The notes under the pieces were generated by a model, which worked only from the letters and a program-made list of their open reading frames with translations, made no database searches and had not been told where the DNA came from. Shown in pieces: positions 9,315 through 17,985 of a stretch of 64,000 bases of DNA; positions within the stretch are counted from its first letter, which is position 1, and every line of letters starts with the position of its first letter. Both the position numbers and the translations under genes were made by a program. This DNA comes from Burkholderia glumae LMG 2196 = ATCC 33617. Its GTDB lineage: Bacteria; Pseudomonadota; Gammaproteobacteria; Burkholderiales; Burkholderiaceae. The stretch is from contig NZ_CP009434.1 in the NCBI RefSeq assembly GCF_000960995.1, forward strand, positions 1,612,001-1,676,000. Reading direction: 5' to 3'.

Positions 9315-10424
9315 ATGAAACTTCGCATCGGAACCATCGCGGCGCTGAGCCTCGCCATGCCGGCGGCCGCGTTCGCGCAGTCGAGCGTCACGCTGTACGG
9401 CCGGATCGACGGCGGCGTGCAGTACATCAACCACGTCGCCAACGCGACGCGTACCGGCGCCCGCAGCCTCTGGAGCGCGGAGGGCGGCGACTGGGGCACC
9501 AGCATGTTCGGCCTGAAGGGCGTGGAGGATCTGGGCGGCGGGACGTCGACGATCTTCGACCTCGAAACCGCGTTCCAGGTGATGAACGGCAGCACGGGCG
9601 GCGGCCGCATGTTCTCGCGGCGCGCTTACGTGGGCCTGAAGAACGACGCCTGGGGCACGCTGCAGGCCGGGCGCAACCTGTTCATCGACAGCGACGGCGT
9701 CTGGGAATTCGATCCGTTCGTGCAGCAGGCGTTCTCGTCGGCCTCGCTGGTGCGCGGCCGCAACTGGCAGCAGACCAACAACAATATCGAATACCACAGC
9801 CCGGTGTGGAATGGCTTCGACGTGCAGGGGCAGTTCGCGTTCGGCAACCAGGCCCGCTTCAACACCGGTCCCGCCAACGATTTCGGCCGCTCCGACGGCA
9901 TCATGCTGTCGTACCATTCGCCGCTGTTCGACGTGCGCGGCATCTATGACGAGCTGCGCAACGGCAACGGCAGGATGGACAACGTGTTTACGGCCTCGCG
10001 CGAGTATTTCGTCGGCACCAACGTCTATCTGCAGAAGTTCAAGATCCAGGCCGCCTACACGCACTACTCGGCGCCCGACACGCCCGCCGGCCTCGCCGAT
10101 CGCGCCGATCACGTCTGGCTCGGCGCGACCTACACGGCCACCCCGGCCTGGGCCGTCACGGCCGGCGGCTTCTACGTGCGGGTGGGCAGCGGCGGCGGCG
10201 ATGCCACGCACGATCCGGCGGGCCACGCGATCATGTACGTGCTCGGCACCACCTACAACCTGTCGAAGCGCACGTTCCTGTACGGTACGGTCGCCTACAT
10301 GCGCAATGGCGGCAACTCGGATTTCTCGCTGATCGCCGCGTCGCGCGACTCGACCACCGGCACCAACCCGATGACGGGCGAATCGCAGACGGGCGCCTAC
10401 GTCGGCATCATGCACAACTTCTGA
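9315..10424 (+). CDS. Gram-negative porin (Burkholderiales OmpC-like)
   Basis: Outer-membrane trimeric porin of 369 aa for diffusion of small hydrophilic solutes. The signal peptide ends AAAFAQ and the mature protein opens SSVTLYGRIDGGVQYIN, the hallmark start of Burkholderia/Neisseria-type porins. Alternating amphipathic beta strands follow, and the last residues are GIMHNF, with the terminal Phe needed for BAM-mediated insertion. The ATG at 9315 is preceded by GCAGGGGAT. The gene is monocistronic and convergent with the murA-like gene. One of many porin paralogues expected in the genus; substrate unknown. Confidence 0.93.
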   Translation: MKLRIGTIAALSLAMPAAAFAQSSVTLYGRIDGGVQYINHVANATRTGARSLWSAEGGDWGTSMFGLKGVEDLGGGTSTIFDLETAFQVMNGSTGGGRMFSRRAYVGLKNDAWGTLQAGRNLFIDSDGVWEFDPFVQQAFSSASLVRGRNWQQTNNNIEYHSPVWNGFDVQGQFAFGNQARFNTGPANDFGRSDGIMLSYHSPLFDVRGIYDELRNGNGRMDNVFTASREYFVGTNVYLQKFKIQAAYTHYSAPDTPAGLADRADHVWLGATYTATPAWAVTAGGFYVRVGSGGGDATHDPAGHAIMYVLGTTYNLSKRTFLYGTVAYMRNGGNSDFSLIAASRDSTTGTNPMTGESQTGAYVGIMHNF

Positions 10425-10431
10425 TGCGCAC

Positions 10432-10451
10432 GCCGGCGGTGCGCCGCCGGC
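10432..10451 (+). terminator. GC-rich hairpin after the porin gene
   Basis: A perfect 8-bp stem GCCGGCGG/CCGCCGGC with a 4-nt loop begins 7 nt after the porin stop codon. No T tract follows, so its role as a terminator between the two convergent genes is inferred from position. Confidence 0.45.
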
Positions 10452-10535
10452 AGCCGGGCAGCGAACCCGGGCAGCAAACCCGGGCCGGCAGCGGCGCGCG
10501 CCGTGGCGCGCGGTGCCGGGTTCAGCGCCGGCGCA

Positions 10536-11834
10536 TCAGTCGCCGGCCGTCCACTCGACGTTCGCGCCGACCGAGCGCAGGTTCTCGACGAAGTGCGGAT
10601 GGGCGCGGCGGATCGGCTGCGCGTTGAGAATCTCGGAGCGGCCCTCGATGCTGGCGGCCACCATCAGCAGCGCGATCGCCACGCGGATGATGTAGGGGCT
10701 CTCGACGCGCGCCGGCGAGAGCGGCAGCCCGCCGAACGTGATCAGCCGGTGCGGATCGGACTGGAACACGTGCGCGCCGAACTTCGACAGCTCGCCCGTC
10801 CAGCCCATCGCACCGTCGTACACCTTGTTCCAGAACATCACGCTGCCCTCGGCCTTGACGCCCAGCGCGATGAAGATCGGCAGCAGATCGACGGGCAGGT
10901 AGGGCCACGGCGCGGCCTCGATCTTGGTCAGGATGTTCTGCGTGAACGGCTTCTTCACCTTCATCGCGCCGTCGCGCGTGGCGTGCGACCAGCCGTTGGC
11001 GTGCGTGACCTGCACGCCGAGCTTGGCAAACGTGCGGTCGATCAGCGGAAACTGCTCGGGGCCGCTGTTGCGCACCGCGATGTCGCCGCCCGTGATCGCG
11101 CCGAGCGCGAGGAACGTGGCGATCTCGTGGAAATCCTCGGCGAAGCGGTGCTCGCCGCCCGCCAGCTTCACGCCGCCCTGCACGCGCAGGTGCGAGGTGC
11201 CGATGCCTTCGATCGGCACGCCGAGCATCGCGAGGAAGCGGCAGAACTCCTGCACGTGCGGCTCCGAGGCCGCATTCACCAGCGTCGACACGCCGCCCGC
11301 GGCGGCCGCGCAGAGCACGAAGTTCTCGGTGGTGGTGACCGACGCGTAGTCGAGCCAGTGGTCGTTCGGGGTGAGCTTGGTGGCACGCACGATCAGCGAA
11401 TCGCTGGTGCGCTCGATGCTCGCGCCGAAGCGCTCGAACACTTCCACGTGCGGATCGATCTCGCGCACGCCGAGCGTGCAGCCCTTCACGTCGTTCTCGA
11501 GCCGCGCCACGCCGAAGCGGGCCAGGAGCGGCGGCACCAGCATGATCGACGAGCGCATTTCCTCGGGCAGCCGGTGCACGGCCGAATCGAACTGCGTCGC
11601 GTGGTGATGGAGATCGAGCACGCCGGTGGCGAAATCGATCGAGACCTCGCTGCCGAGCGTGCGGAAGATGTCGAGGATCTTGCGCACGTCGGTGATGTCC
11701 GGCACGCCGACCAGCCTGAGCGGCTGGTCGGACAGCAGGGTGGCGCAGAGAATCGGGAGGACGGCGTTCTTGTTGGCGGACGGCGTGATTTCCCCGCGTA
11801 GCGGGTTGCCGCCGTAGACGATCAGGTTCGACAT
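10536..11834 (-). CDS. MurA paralogue: UDP-GlcNAc 1-carboxyvinyltransferase family
   Basis: EPSP-synthase/MurA fold, 432 aa, with two inverted alpha/beta domains. Canonical MurA adds enolpyruvate to UDP-GlcNAc in the first committed step of peptidoglycan synthesis. Catalytic Lys22 (SANKNAVLP), Arg in EEMRSS, Cys119 (GCTLGVREID, the fosfomycin-target position) with Arg124, and an Asp in YLPVDL are retained. The usual GGCAIG loop reads KGCTLG, and the conserved FENRF region reads FWNKV, replacing the Glu and Arg. It therefore looks like a diverged second copy, not the housekeeping enzyme, which in Burkholderia is normally beside the his genes. It may act on UDP-GlcNAc or a modified sugar; fosfomycin sensitivity is unclear. 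It stands alone. Confidence 0.85.
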   Translation of the reverse strand: MSNLIVYGGNPLRGEITPSANKNAVLPILCATLLSDQPLRLVGVPDITDVRKILDIFRTLGSEVSIDFATGVLDLHHHATQFDSAVHRLPEEMRSSIMLVPPLLARFGVARLENDVKGCTLGVREIDPHVEVFERFGASIERTSDSLIVRATKLTPNDHWLDYASVTTTENFVLCAAAAGGVSTLVNAASEPHVQEFCRFLAMLGVPIEGIGTSHLRVQGGVKLAGGEHRFAEDFHEIATFLALGAITGGDIAVRNSGPEQFPLIDRTFAKLGVQVTHANGWSHATRDGAMKVKKPFTQNILTKIEAAPWPYLPVDLLPIFIALGVKAEGSVMFWNKVYDGAMGWTGELSKFGAHVFQSDPHRLITFGGLPLSPARVESPYIIRVAIALLMVAASIEGRSEILNAQPIRRAHPHFVENLRSVGANVEWTAGD

Positions 11835-12146
11835 GGTTCGGCGCGATAGCGATGAAGGTGGCGCAAGGCCGTATCATGCCATCGTTTGCGGCAGAGGCGC
11901 GAGTCGGGCCGTCCGTCAGCGGCGCCTGCCATGCTGCCCAGCGCGTCTCGCCGGGCAGCGCGCGGGCGATGCCGCATGCGGATGCGCCCGGCGCCGCCTG
12001 GCTGACGAGCACCGGAGAGCCCTGGCCGTGCCCGGCCACCGGCCCTGCGCGAGCTTTGCGTCGAGGTGGCGGTGCGCGAGACGATGCCCGAACTCGCCGC
12101 GCAGATCGTGCCGCGCCGCAACAGCCCGCCCACGCGGGCCGTCGAT
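11835..12146. other. 312-bp intergenic region upstream of the murA paralogue
   Basis: This is non-coding sequence between the murA-like gene and the terminator of the next gene, both on the minus strand. It should hold the promoter of the murA-like gene; a weak AT-rich patch occurs at about 11868-11890. Open frames here are low-complexity Arg/Ala-rich shadows and I support no gene. Confidence 0.5.
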
Positions 12147-12173
12147 AAGAAAACACCCCGCCGGGGCGGGGTG
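12147..12173 (-). terminator. Rho-independent terminator of the small secreted protein gene
   Basis: A perfect 9-bp stem CACCCCGCC/GGCGGGGTG with a 2-nt loop (12154-12173) is followed, on the minus strand, by TTTTCTTAT. It lies about 90 nt downstream of the stop codon of the gene at 12262-12615. Confidence 0.85.
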
Positions 12174-12261
12174 CGTGGGAGGCCGATGCAAGGGGCCGAT
12201 ACGGGCCGATACGGGCCGAAGCCTGCCGCGGCGGCGGGGCGCCGGGCAGCGGCCGCTCGGC

Positions 12262-12615
12262 TTACAGGCAGCTGCTGAGGTCCGCGGCGGCCGGGTTGGC
12301 GGCGTCGCCGACCGAGCGGAAGCCCACCCAGGTGGCAGCGCCTGCCGAGCGCGCCGGGCGCACCATCGCGGCCGCGCCGTTGGGCGGCTGCTGGCCCGGC
12401 ACGTAGACGTCCATCGCCATGTCGTTGGCGAGCACGGCCTGCGAGATCACCTGTTGCTGGGACTTGTCGGCCCAGCTCTTGGCGATGCAGGCGGCCACCT
12501 GCGGAGCGGGCTTCTGGCTTTGACCGATGTTCTGGATCGTCCACTGCGGTTGTTGCTGTTGCGCGAAAGCGGAAGCAGCGACGGTCAGTGCGATAAGCGG
12601 CAGCAGTTTCTTCAC
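12262..12615 (-). CDS. Small secreted/periplasmic protein of unknown function
   Basis: 117 aa with a clear signal peptide (MKKLLPLIALTVAASAFA, the initiator GTG read as Met) followed by a Gln-rich mature N-terminus. The GTG start at 12615 is chosen because AAAAGGAGATAAAC gives a strong Shine-Dalgarno sequence; an upstream in-frame ATG lacks one. Two Cys residues (about position 50 and near the C-terminus) could form a disulphide. No domain is recognised. The gene is monocistronic, with its own terminator at 12147-12173. Probably a conserved Burkholderia exported protein. Confidence 0.85.
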   Translation of the reverse strand: MKKLLPLIALTVAASAFAQQQQPQWTIQNIGQSQKPAPQVAACIAKSWADKSQQQVISQAVLANDMAMDVYVPGQQPPNGAAAMVRPARSAGAATWVGFRSVGDAANPAAADLSSCL

Positions 12616-13144
12616 GTTTATCTCCTTTTCGGTCTTCAGTAAAAACACATGCCGGGCAACTGGGATGCCGATGCCGGCGAGAGCAGCGCACATCTACGAA
12701 CGTGTCGGACGACGGGTTTCACGCCGGGTTCCGGCGCTGGCGCAGCCGCGTGTCCGGCTGCCTTGCGAAACCTGTCTAGACGATTCCCGGTGGGCTGGGC
12801 GGCGTCCGGCGAAACGGTTGCCCTGATCGCTGGTCTTGCGACGTGGCATGGACAGCCGGTTCGCGACGAGGTCGCGGCGCGGCGGGTGACGGGATCGGCG
12901 CCGGCTGGCCGGCACGATCGGACTGCTGAAGCGAAGCGGCCGCCAGCCTACGCCGCGGTTCTATGACCGCTGGCGTAGCGTGCATGCTGAGCGGTGGCCC
13001 CATCGCATTGGCGTTCATGATGACGCAAAACGCGGCCGAAGTCTGTTAAGCAGATTTAAATTCGTGACGGTTTGTGACAACGGCGGCGCGCGATCCGTGC
13101 CGCTCGGCTAGCGCGGCCGCGGCCCTCGCGAGGCCGTGGCGCCG
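12616..13144. other. 529-bp intergenic region with a strong hairpin
   Basis: The stretch lies between the ClC gene end and the start of the small secreted protein. It holds a 12-bp stem-loop at 12948-12978, and an AT-rich patch at about 13045-13075 in which GTGAC occurs twice about 11 nt apart, a spacing seen in response-regulator sites. Frames are short and biased, and I support no gene. Confidence 0.5.
12948..12978. other. Stable 12-bp stem-loop with one bulged base
   Basis: The left arm CTACGCCGCGGT pairs with ACCGC-T-GGCGTAG across the loop TCTATG; only the T at 12971 is unpaired. No T tract follows on either strand. It lies 167 nt past the ClC stop codon. It could be a processed 3' end or part of a structured RNA; the sequence does not decide. 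Confidence 0.6.
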
Positions 13145-14941
13145 TCAGCCGGTGCGCGCGATGCGCCGCCGCGCGCGCGCGGCGCGCGGCAGCCGCATGC
13201 CGTGGAAGCGCTCGCGCTTGTGCTCCTCGTCGAAGTGGCGCAGTGCGGGCTTGACCAGATCGCTGCGCGCGACCACGCCCACCAGCTGCGGCGAGGCATC
13301 GCCGGCGATCACCGGCAGCCGTTCGAGCCCATGCACGGCGAGCCGCGTCGCGACCAGCCGGCAGGTTTCGTGCGGCAGCGCCCAGGCGCCGCGCGAGGCA
13401 CCGTGCAGCGCATCGGCGAGGCGCGCGTGCGGGCCGTGCGCGGCCTCGAGCCCTTCGAGCGCGGCGCGGTCGAGCATCGTCACGAGCGCGCCGTCGCGCA
13501 CCACCGGGTACGCGCGATGCTTCTGGTCCGCGCCGAAGTAGGCACGCCGTACCTCGGCAAGCGGCGTGGCCGCGTCGATCGTGATCGCCTCGCGCGTCAT
13601 CACCTCGGCCACCTCGTGCCGTTCGAGCGGATCGACACCGTACTCGCGATAGATGTGATAGCCGCGCCGCGCGATCTTCTCGGTCATGATCGAGCGCCGC
13701 ATCACCACCGACGAGAAGCCGTGCGCGACCAGCGTGGCCGCGAGCAGCGGCAGCAGGGCGGTGGCGTCGTGGGTCAGGCCGAACGCGAACACCACCGCCG
13801 TGAGCGGCGCGCCGAGCGTGGCGCCGAGCGTGGCGGCCATGCAGACGAGCGGCCACAGCGCGGGATCGCTGCCCGGCAGCGCGGCGCCCAGCAGCGTGCC
13901 GAGTCCGGCGCCCAGCATCAGCAGCGGTGCCAGCACGCCGCCCGAGGTGCCGGAGCCGAGCGCCACCACCCAGATCACCGCCTTGACCGCGAGCAGCGCG
14001 AGCACGGCGTGCAGCGCGAGCTGCCCATGCAGCAGATCGCCGATCACGTCGTAGCCGACCCCGAACGCGCGCGGTTCGAGCCAGCCGCCGATGCCCACCA
14101 CGACGCCGCCGAGCGCCGGCCACCACATCCAGTGCAGCGGCAGCCTGCCGAACGCATCCTCGGTGCGGTAGAGCGCGGCCGACAGGCCGCTGGCGAGCGC
14201 GCCCGAGAGCAGCCCGGCCAGCAGGCAGACCCACAGCGCGGACGTGGAGGGCGCGGCCGTCGTCAACGGAAACAGCGGCGCGCTGCCGAAGCAGAGCGCG
14301 CGCGCGAAGCCGGCCACCGCGCAGGCCAGCGCCACCGGCAGGAAGCTGCGTGGGCGCCATTCGAACAGCAGCAGCTCGACGGCCAGCAGCACCGCGGCGA
14401 CCGGCGTGCCGAACACGGCGGTCATGCCGGCCGTGGCGCCCGCCACCAGCAGCGTCTTGCGCTCGGCGGCCGTGACCTTGAAGCATTGCGCGAGCAGCGA
14501 GCCGAGCGCCCCGCCCGTCATGATGATCGGCCCCTCGGCGCCGAACGGTCCGCCGCTGCCGATCACGATGCCCGACGAGAGCGGCTTGAGCACCGCCACC
14601 TTCGGCGACATGCGGCTCTTGCCGAACAGGATCGCCTCGATCGCCTCGGGAATGCCGTGGCCGCGAATCTTCTCCGAGCCGAAGCGCGCGATCAGCCCCA
14701 CGATCAGGCCACCGATCACCGGCACCGCGATCACCCAGGCGCCGAGCGCGTGGCCGGCCGGGGAGCGGCCGACCAGCGACCAGCGCCCGAAGAAGAACAG
14801 GTTCGTGAACAGGTGGATCAGGTTCAGCAGCGCGACTGCCGCGAGCGTGCTGGTCACGCCGATCGCGGCGGCGAGCATGGCGATGCGGGGCAGGCGGAGG
14901 TTCGGCGCGAAATCGCGCTGGTGCGGCGCAGTGGCATGCAT
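13145..14941 (-). CDS. ClC-family chloride channel/transporter with CBS domains
   Basis: 598 aa: a ClC membrane core (about residues 1-430) followed by a cytoplasmic pair of CBS domains (about 440-580). The ion-pathway motifs are GHGIPEA (the GSGIP position, with His for Ser), FGAEGPI (GxEGP with the gating Glu) and GTSGGVLAP (the GxFxP position). These variants are usual in the CBS-carrying prokaryotic ClC branch. It moves Cl- or a related anion, possibly coupled to H+, and the CBS pair may sense nucleotides. The ATG at 14941 has no strong Shine-Dalgarno sequence. It lies 32 nt downstream of the marR stop codon and is probably co-transcribed with it. Confidence 0.9.
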   Translation of the reverse strand: MHATAPHQRDFAPNLRLPRIAMLAAAIGVTSTLAAVALLNLIHLFTNLFFFGRWSLVGRSPAGHALGAWVIAVPVIGGLIVGLIARFGSEKIRGHGIPEAIEAILFGKSRMSPKVAVLKPLSSGIVIGSGGPFGAEGPIIMTGGALGSLLAQCFKVTAAERKTLLVAGATAGMTAVFGTPVAAVLLAVELLLFEWRPRSFLPVALACAVAGFARALCFGSAPLFPLTTAAPSTSALWVCLLAGLLSGALASGLSAALYRTEDAFGRLPLHWMWWPALGGVVVGIGGWLEPRAFGVGYDVIGDLLHGQLALHAVLALLAVKAVIWVVALGSGTSGGVLAPLLMLGAGLGTLLGAALPGSDPALWPLVCMAATLGATLGAPLTAVVFAFGLTHDATALLPLLAATLVAHGFSSVVMRRSIMTEKIARRGYHIYREYGVDPLERHEVAEVMTREAITIDAATPLAEVRRAYFGADQKHRAYPVVRDGALVTMLDRAALEGLEAAHGPHARLADALHGASRGAWALPHETCRLVATRLAVHGLERLPVIAGDASPQLVGVVARSDLVKPALRHFDEEHKRERFHGMRLPRAARARRRIARTG

Positions 14942-14973
14942 GATGGTGGGGAACGGGGAGCGGGAAAATGGGG

Positions 14974-15390
14974 CTAGTAGTCGATTTGCGGCACCTGGAA
15001 CGCGCCGCGCAGCGATTTGAGTTCGGCGCGATGCAGCGCGGCGAGCCGCACCAGCACCGCCTCGCCTGCCTTCAGCAGATGGACTTCCACCTGGCGCCGG
15101 TCGCTCGCGCTGGGCCGGCGCTTGACGAGCCCGGCCGCCTCGCAGCGCGAGACCAGCGCGACCACGCCGTGATGCTGCGCCTGCAGCCGCTCGGCCAGCT
15201 CGCCGATGGTGGCCCATTCGCGCGCCGGGTAGCCCTTGATGTGCAGCAGCATCAGGTATTGCAGCGGCGTCACGCCCTCGTTGTGCGCCGCGCGCTCGGA
15301 GAAGCGCTCGAAGCGCCGCATCTGGTAGCGGAACTCGGACAGCTGTTCGAAATCGGCTTTCTGCAGAAGGTGAGTGGATTCGGTCATCAT
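14974..15390 (-). CDS. MarR-family transcriptional regulator
   Basis: 138 aa winged-helix dimeric regulator. It has the recognition helix region TIGELAERLQAQHHGVVALV and the wing motif KRRPSASDRRQVEVHL typical of MarR. Two adjacent ATGs (15390 and 15387) are possible starts; GGAA lies just upstream and fits either. A long perfect palindrome sits 27-51 nt before the start and should be its own operator. It probably represses itself, the downstream ClC gene and, through a matching site, the HPP/CBS gene upstream. The ligand is unknown. Confidence 0.9.
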   Translation of the reverse strand: MMTESTHLLQKADFEQLSEFRYQMRRFERFSERAAHNEGVTPLQYLMLLHIKGYPAREWATIGELAERLQAQHHGVVALVSRCEAAGLVKRRPSASDRRQVEVHLLKAGEAVLVRLAALHRAELKSLRGAFQVPQIDY

Positions 15391-15416
15391 GATTCCAGGT
15401 CGGGCGGAATCGATGA

Positions 15417-15441
15417 ATATATCATATCGTGATATATATGG
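15417..15441. promoter_or_regulatory. Palindromic MarR operator upstream of marR-clc
   Basis: Perfect 10-bp inverted repeat ATATATATCA-N5-TGATATATAT in the 100-bp gap between the HPP gene and marR. Its core TATATC-N6-TGATAT recurs upstream of the HPP gene. In this GC-rich genome such an AT palindrome beside a marR gene is most simply its binding site. Confidence 0.75.
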
Positions 15442-15490
15442 CCGTCTGACAGCGGGATTGTTGAGGTTGCTCATTGTTTTCGGGGGTCGC

Positions 15491-16663
15491 TCAGGCCGCC
15501 TCGCGCTCCCGCGTGCCCCGGTACAGTCCGGTGATCAGGTCGGACTGCGTGACGAGTCCGACCACCTGCTCGGCTGCGTCGACCACGGCGATCACCGGCT
15601 CGCCCGCCTCGGCGAACAGCGGCACGAGATCGATGATCGGTTCGGTGGACAGGATACGCGGTACGTCCGCCACGAGCGCTCCGGCGATTGGCGGATCGTG
15701 TCGCGCATCAACGATCGTCGCGGTATGCCGGGCGCCGTGGGCTTGCGCCGCGTTGGCCGGGGCCAGCGGCGCGAGTCGCGCGCGCGTGACGACGCCGAGC
15801 ATATGCCGCGCCGTGTCCACCACCGGCAGCGCGTCGGTGCCCAGCCGGTCGAGCAGCGCGAGCGCGGCCGAGACGCGCGTGCCGGCCTCCAGCGTCACGC
15901 GCGGATGCGCGACCAGATCGGCGCAGCTCAGCGCGCCGAACGAGCGCGCATAGGCGTGCAGTTCGGTTTCCCGCAGCAGCGCGTCGAGATCGTCGGTCGA
16001 GACGTCGAGCCATTCGGTCCGGCGTCCCAGCACCGCTTCCAGATCCTCGCGCGAGAAGCCGCGTGCGGGCGGCCGGTCGGCCTCGCGCCGCGCCGTGCCG
16101 CGGTGCGGATAACGGTGGCCGGTCAGCGCGTGATAGCCGAGCGCGGTGGCCAGCAGCGCCGCCGATTGCAGCGCGATCGGCTCGAACACGAAGCCGAAGC
16201 CGAGCGCATGGACGGACGGCCCGCCCACCACGGCGGTCAGCGCCACCGCGCCCGACGGCGGGTGGACGCAGCGCAGCGCCAGCATCGCGCCGATCGAGCC
16301 GGCGATCGCGAGCGAGGCGGCCGCCACCGGCGACGGTATCCACCGCGCGCAGGCCACCCCCAGCACCGCCGACACCAAGTTGCCGCCGATCAGCGACCAG
16401 GGCTGCGCGAGCGGGCTGGCCGGCACCGCGAACAGCAGCACCGCCGACGCACCCATCGGCGCGACCAGCATCGGCACTGCGGCGGGGATGCCCGGCAGCA
16501 CGCTGGTCGCGAGGCCCACGCAGGCGATGCCGAGCAGCGCGCCGAGGCACGAGCGCAGCCGCTCGCGCGAACTGAGCACGACCGGCACCGGCGCGAAGCC
16601 GAGCAGCCAGGCGCGCAGGCGGATAGTGAACGACGGGGGCGGATGTGACGGCAAAGGCGACAT
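15491..16663 (-). CDS. HPP-family membrane protein with CBS domains
   Basis: 390 aa. The N-terminal half is an HPP transmembrane domain with several hydrophobic helices and the signature CVHPPSGAVAL that names the family. The C-terminal half carries two CBS repeats (about residues 240-380; SALALLDRLGTDALPVVD and EPVIAVVDAAEQVVGLV). Some HPP proteins of cyanobacteria and chloroplasts move nitrite, so an anion-transport role fits the nearby ClC, but this is inference. The start at 16663 is chosen because upstream codons run through the putative operator and are poorly conserved in character. It is on the same strand as marR and clc. Confidence 0.85.
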   Translation of the reverse strand: MSPLPSHPPPSFTIRLRAWLLGFAPVPVVLSSRERLRSCLGALLGIACVGLATSVLPGIPAAVPMLVAPMGASAVLLFAVPASPLAQPWSLIGGNLVSAVLGVACARWIPSPVAAASLAIAGSIGAMLALRCVHPPSGAVALTAVVGGPSVHALGFGFVFEPIALQSAALLATALGYHALTGHRYPHRGTARREADRPPARGFSREDLEAVLGRRTEWLDVSTDDLDALLRETELHAYARSFGALSCADLVAHPRVTLEAGTRVSAALALLDRLGTDALPVVDTARHMLGVVTRARLAPLAPANAAQAHGARHTATIVDARHDPPIAGALVADVPRILSTEPIIDLVPLFAEAGEPVIAVVDAAEQVVGLVTQSDLITGLYRGTREREAA

Positions 16664-16701
16664 GGGCGGATCTGGAGTGCGGCGATCGGACGGCCGCGAA
16701 T

Positions 16702-16719
16702 TATATCGCAACATGATAT
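16702..16719. promoter_or_regulatory. Second copy of the MarR operator core, upstream of the HPP gene
   Basis: TATATC-GCAACA-TGATAT has the same half-sites and 6-bp spacing as the core of the palindrome upstream of marR. It is 39-56 bp before the HPP start, in the divergent gap shared with the LysR gene. Regulation by the adjacent MarR protein is inferred. Confidence 0.6.
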
Positions 16720-16962
16720 TTATCATGGTGAGCGCTTGTCTGGCCTCGCCAAGTGTGTGATCGCGAACAAGCGTTCGTCCTATCATGGGCGTACAATTCG
16801 CCGCAGCCCCAATTGCTTCAAATCAAACTCGAATCCAACAAAATGCCGCGTGCGATGCCGTTTCCCAGCCCCTTGTCCGGCCGAGCCCGCGCGCGTGCCG
16901 CCGGGGCCGCCGGGCCCCGAGGGGCGGCGGCTTCGCCGGCTCCCCCGTTTCCCTGATTCCCC

Positions 16963-17919
16963 ATGGACATGCTCGAAAACATGCGGCTGTTCGTGCGCGT
17001 CGTCGAGGCCGGCAGCTTCACCGCCGTTGCCAAGGAAATCGCCGCCACGACCGCGCAGGTGTCGCGTGCCGTCTCGAATCTCGAGGCCCACGTGCAGACG
17101 CGCCTGCTGCACCGCACCACCCGCCACCTCGGCCTGACGGAAAGCGGGCAGCGCTATTTCGAACGATCGAAGTCGATCCTGGCCGAGATCGACCACGCCA
17201 ACGCCGAGGCGCGCAACGCCCTGCTCAAGCCGAGCGGCCGGATGCGCATCCACGCCATGACGGGGCTCGGGCAGAGCCATGTGGTGCCGGCCGTGGCGCG
17301 CTATCAGGAGGACAACCCCGAGGTGTCGATCGAGCTGACGCTGGCGCAGCGCATGCCGAACCTGGTGGAGGAGGGCTACGACGTGTCGATCGTCACGGCC
17401 TCGCAGCTGCCCGATTCGGGCTACGTCGCGCAGACCTGCGGCGAGAGCTGCAGCGTGCTGGTGGCCTCGCGCGAGTATCTGGCGCGCCACGGCGTGCCGA
17501 AGACGCCCGACGATCTGCCCAGGCACGTCTGCCTGCGGCTGGACACGCCGTCGTCGCCGGGCGGCGAATGGCGCCTCGAGAGCGACGAAGGCGACGAGTG
17601 GCGCTTCGAGCTGCCGTCCTCGCCGTTCCAGGTCAACGTGCCCGACGCGCTCGCAGTGGCGCTGCGCCTGGGCCGCGGCATCGGCTCGATCGCGCTCTAT
17701 ACGGCGCTCGACGACCTGCGCTCCGGGCGGCTCGTGCGGGTGCTGCCGAACTACCGGCTGCACACGATCCACGTCTATGCCGTGTATGCCACGCGCCGCT
17801 ATCTCGACGCGAAGACGCGCACCTTCCTCGATCATCTGCGCACCACGCTCACCCCGGCGCTCGCCAACGACCTGGTCGAGCTCGAGCGGCTGGCCGGCAC
17901 CGTGCCGGCCGGCGCCTGA
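16963..17919 (+). CDS. LysR-family transcriptional regulator
   Basis: 318 aa. The N-terminal winged helix-turn-helix (MDMLENMRLFVRVVEAGSF onward, residues 1-60) has the recognition helix ATTAQVSRAVSNLE. The C-terminal half is a periplasmic-binding-protein-like effector domain (about 90-295). The opening and the motif TRLLHRTTRHLGLTESGQ resemble the large CrgA/DsdC-like subgroup. The ATG at 16963 is near the divergent HPP gene (300-bp gap), so the HPP gene is a possible target. The effector cannot be predicted. Confidence 0.9.
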   Translation: MDMLENMRLFVRVVEAGSFTAVAKEIAATTAQVSRAVSNLEAHVQTRLLHRTTRHLGLTESGQRYFERSKSILAEIDHANAEARNALLKPSGRMRIHAMTGLGQSHVVPAVARYQEDNPEVSIELTLAQRMPNLVEEGYDVSIVTASQLPDSGYVAQTCGESCSVLVASREYLARHGVPKTPDDLPRHVCLRLDTPSSPGGEWRLESDEGDEWRFELPSSPFQVNVPDALAVALRLGRGIGSIALYTALDDLRSGRLVRVLPNYRLHTIHVYAVYATRRYLDAKTRTFLDHLRTTLTPALANDLVELERLAGTVPAGA

Positions 17920-17985
17920 GCGCCGCGCAGGCCGCGGGGCGGCCGGCGCATCGCCTGCCGGCCCGAGGCGCGGCCGGCACCGGCG

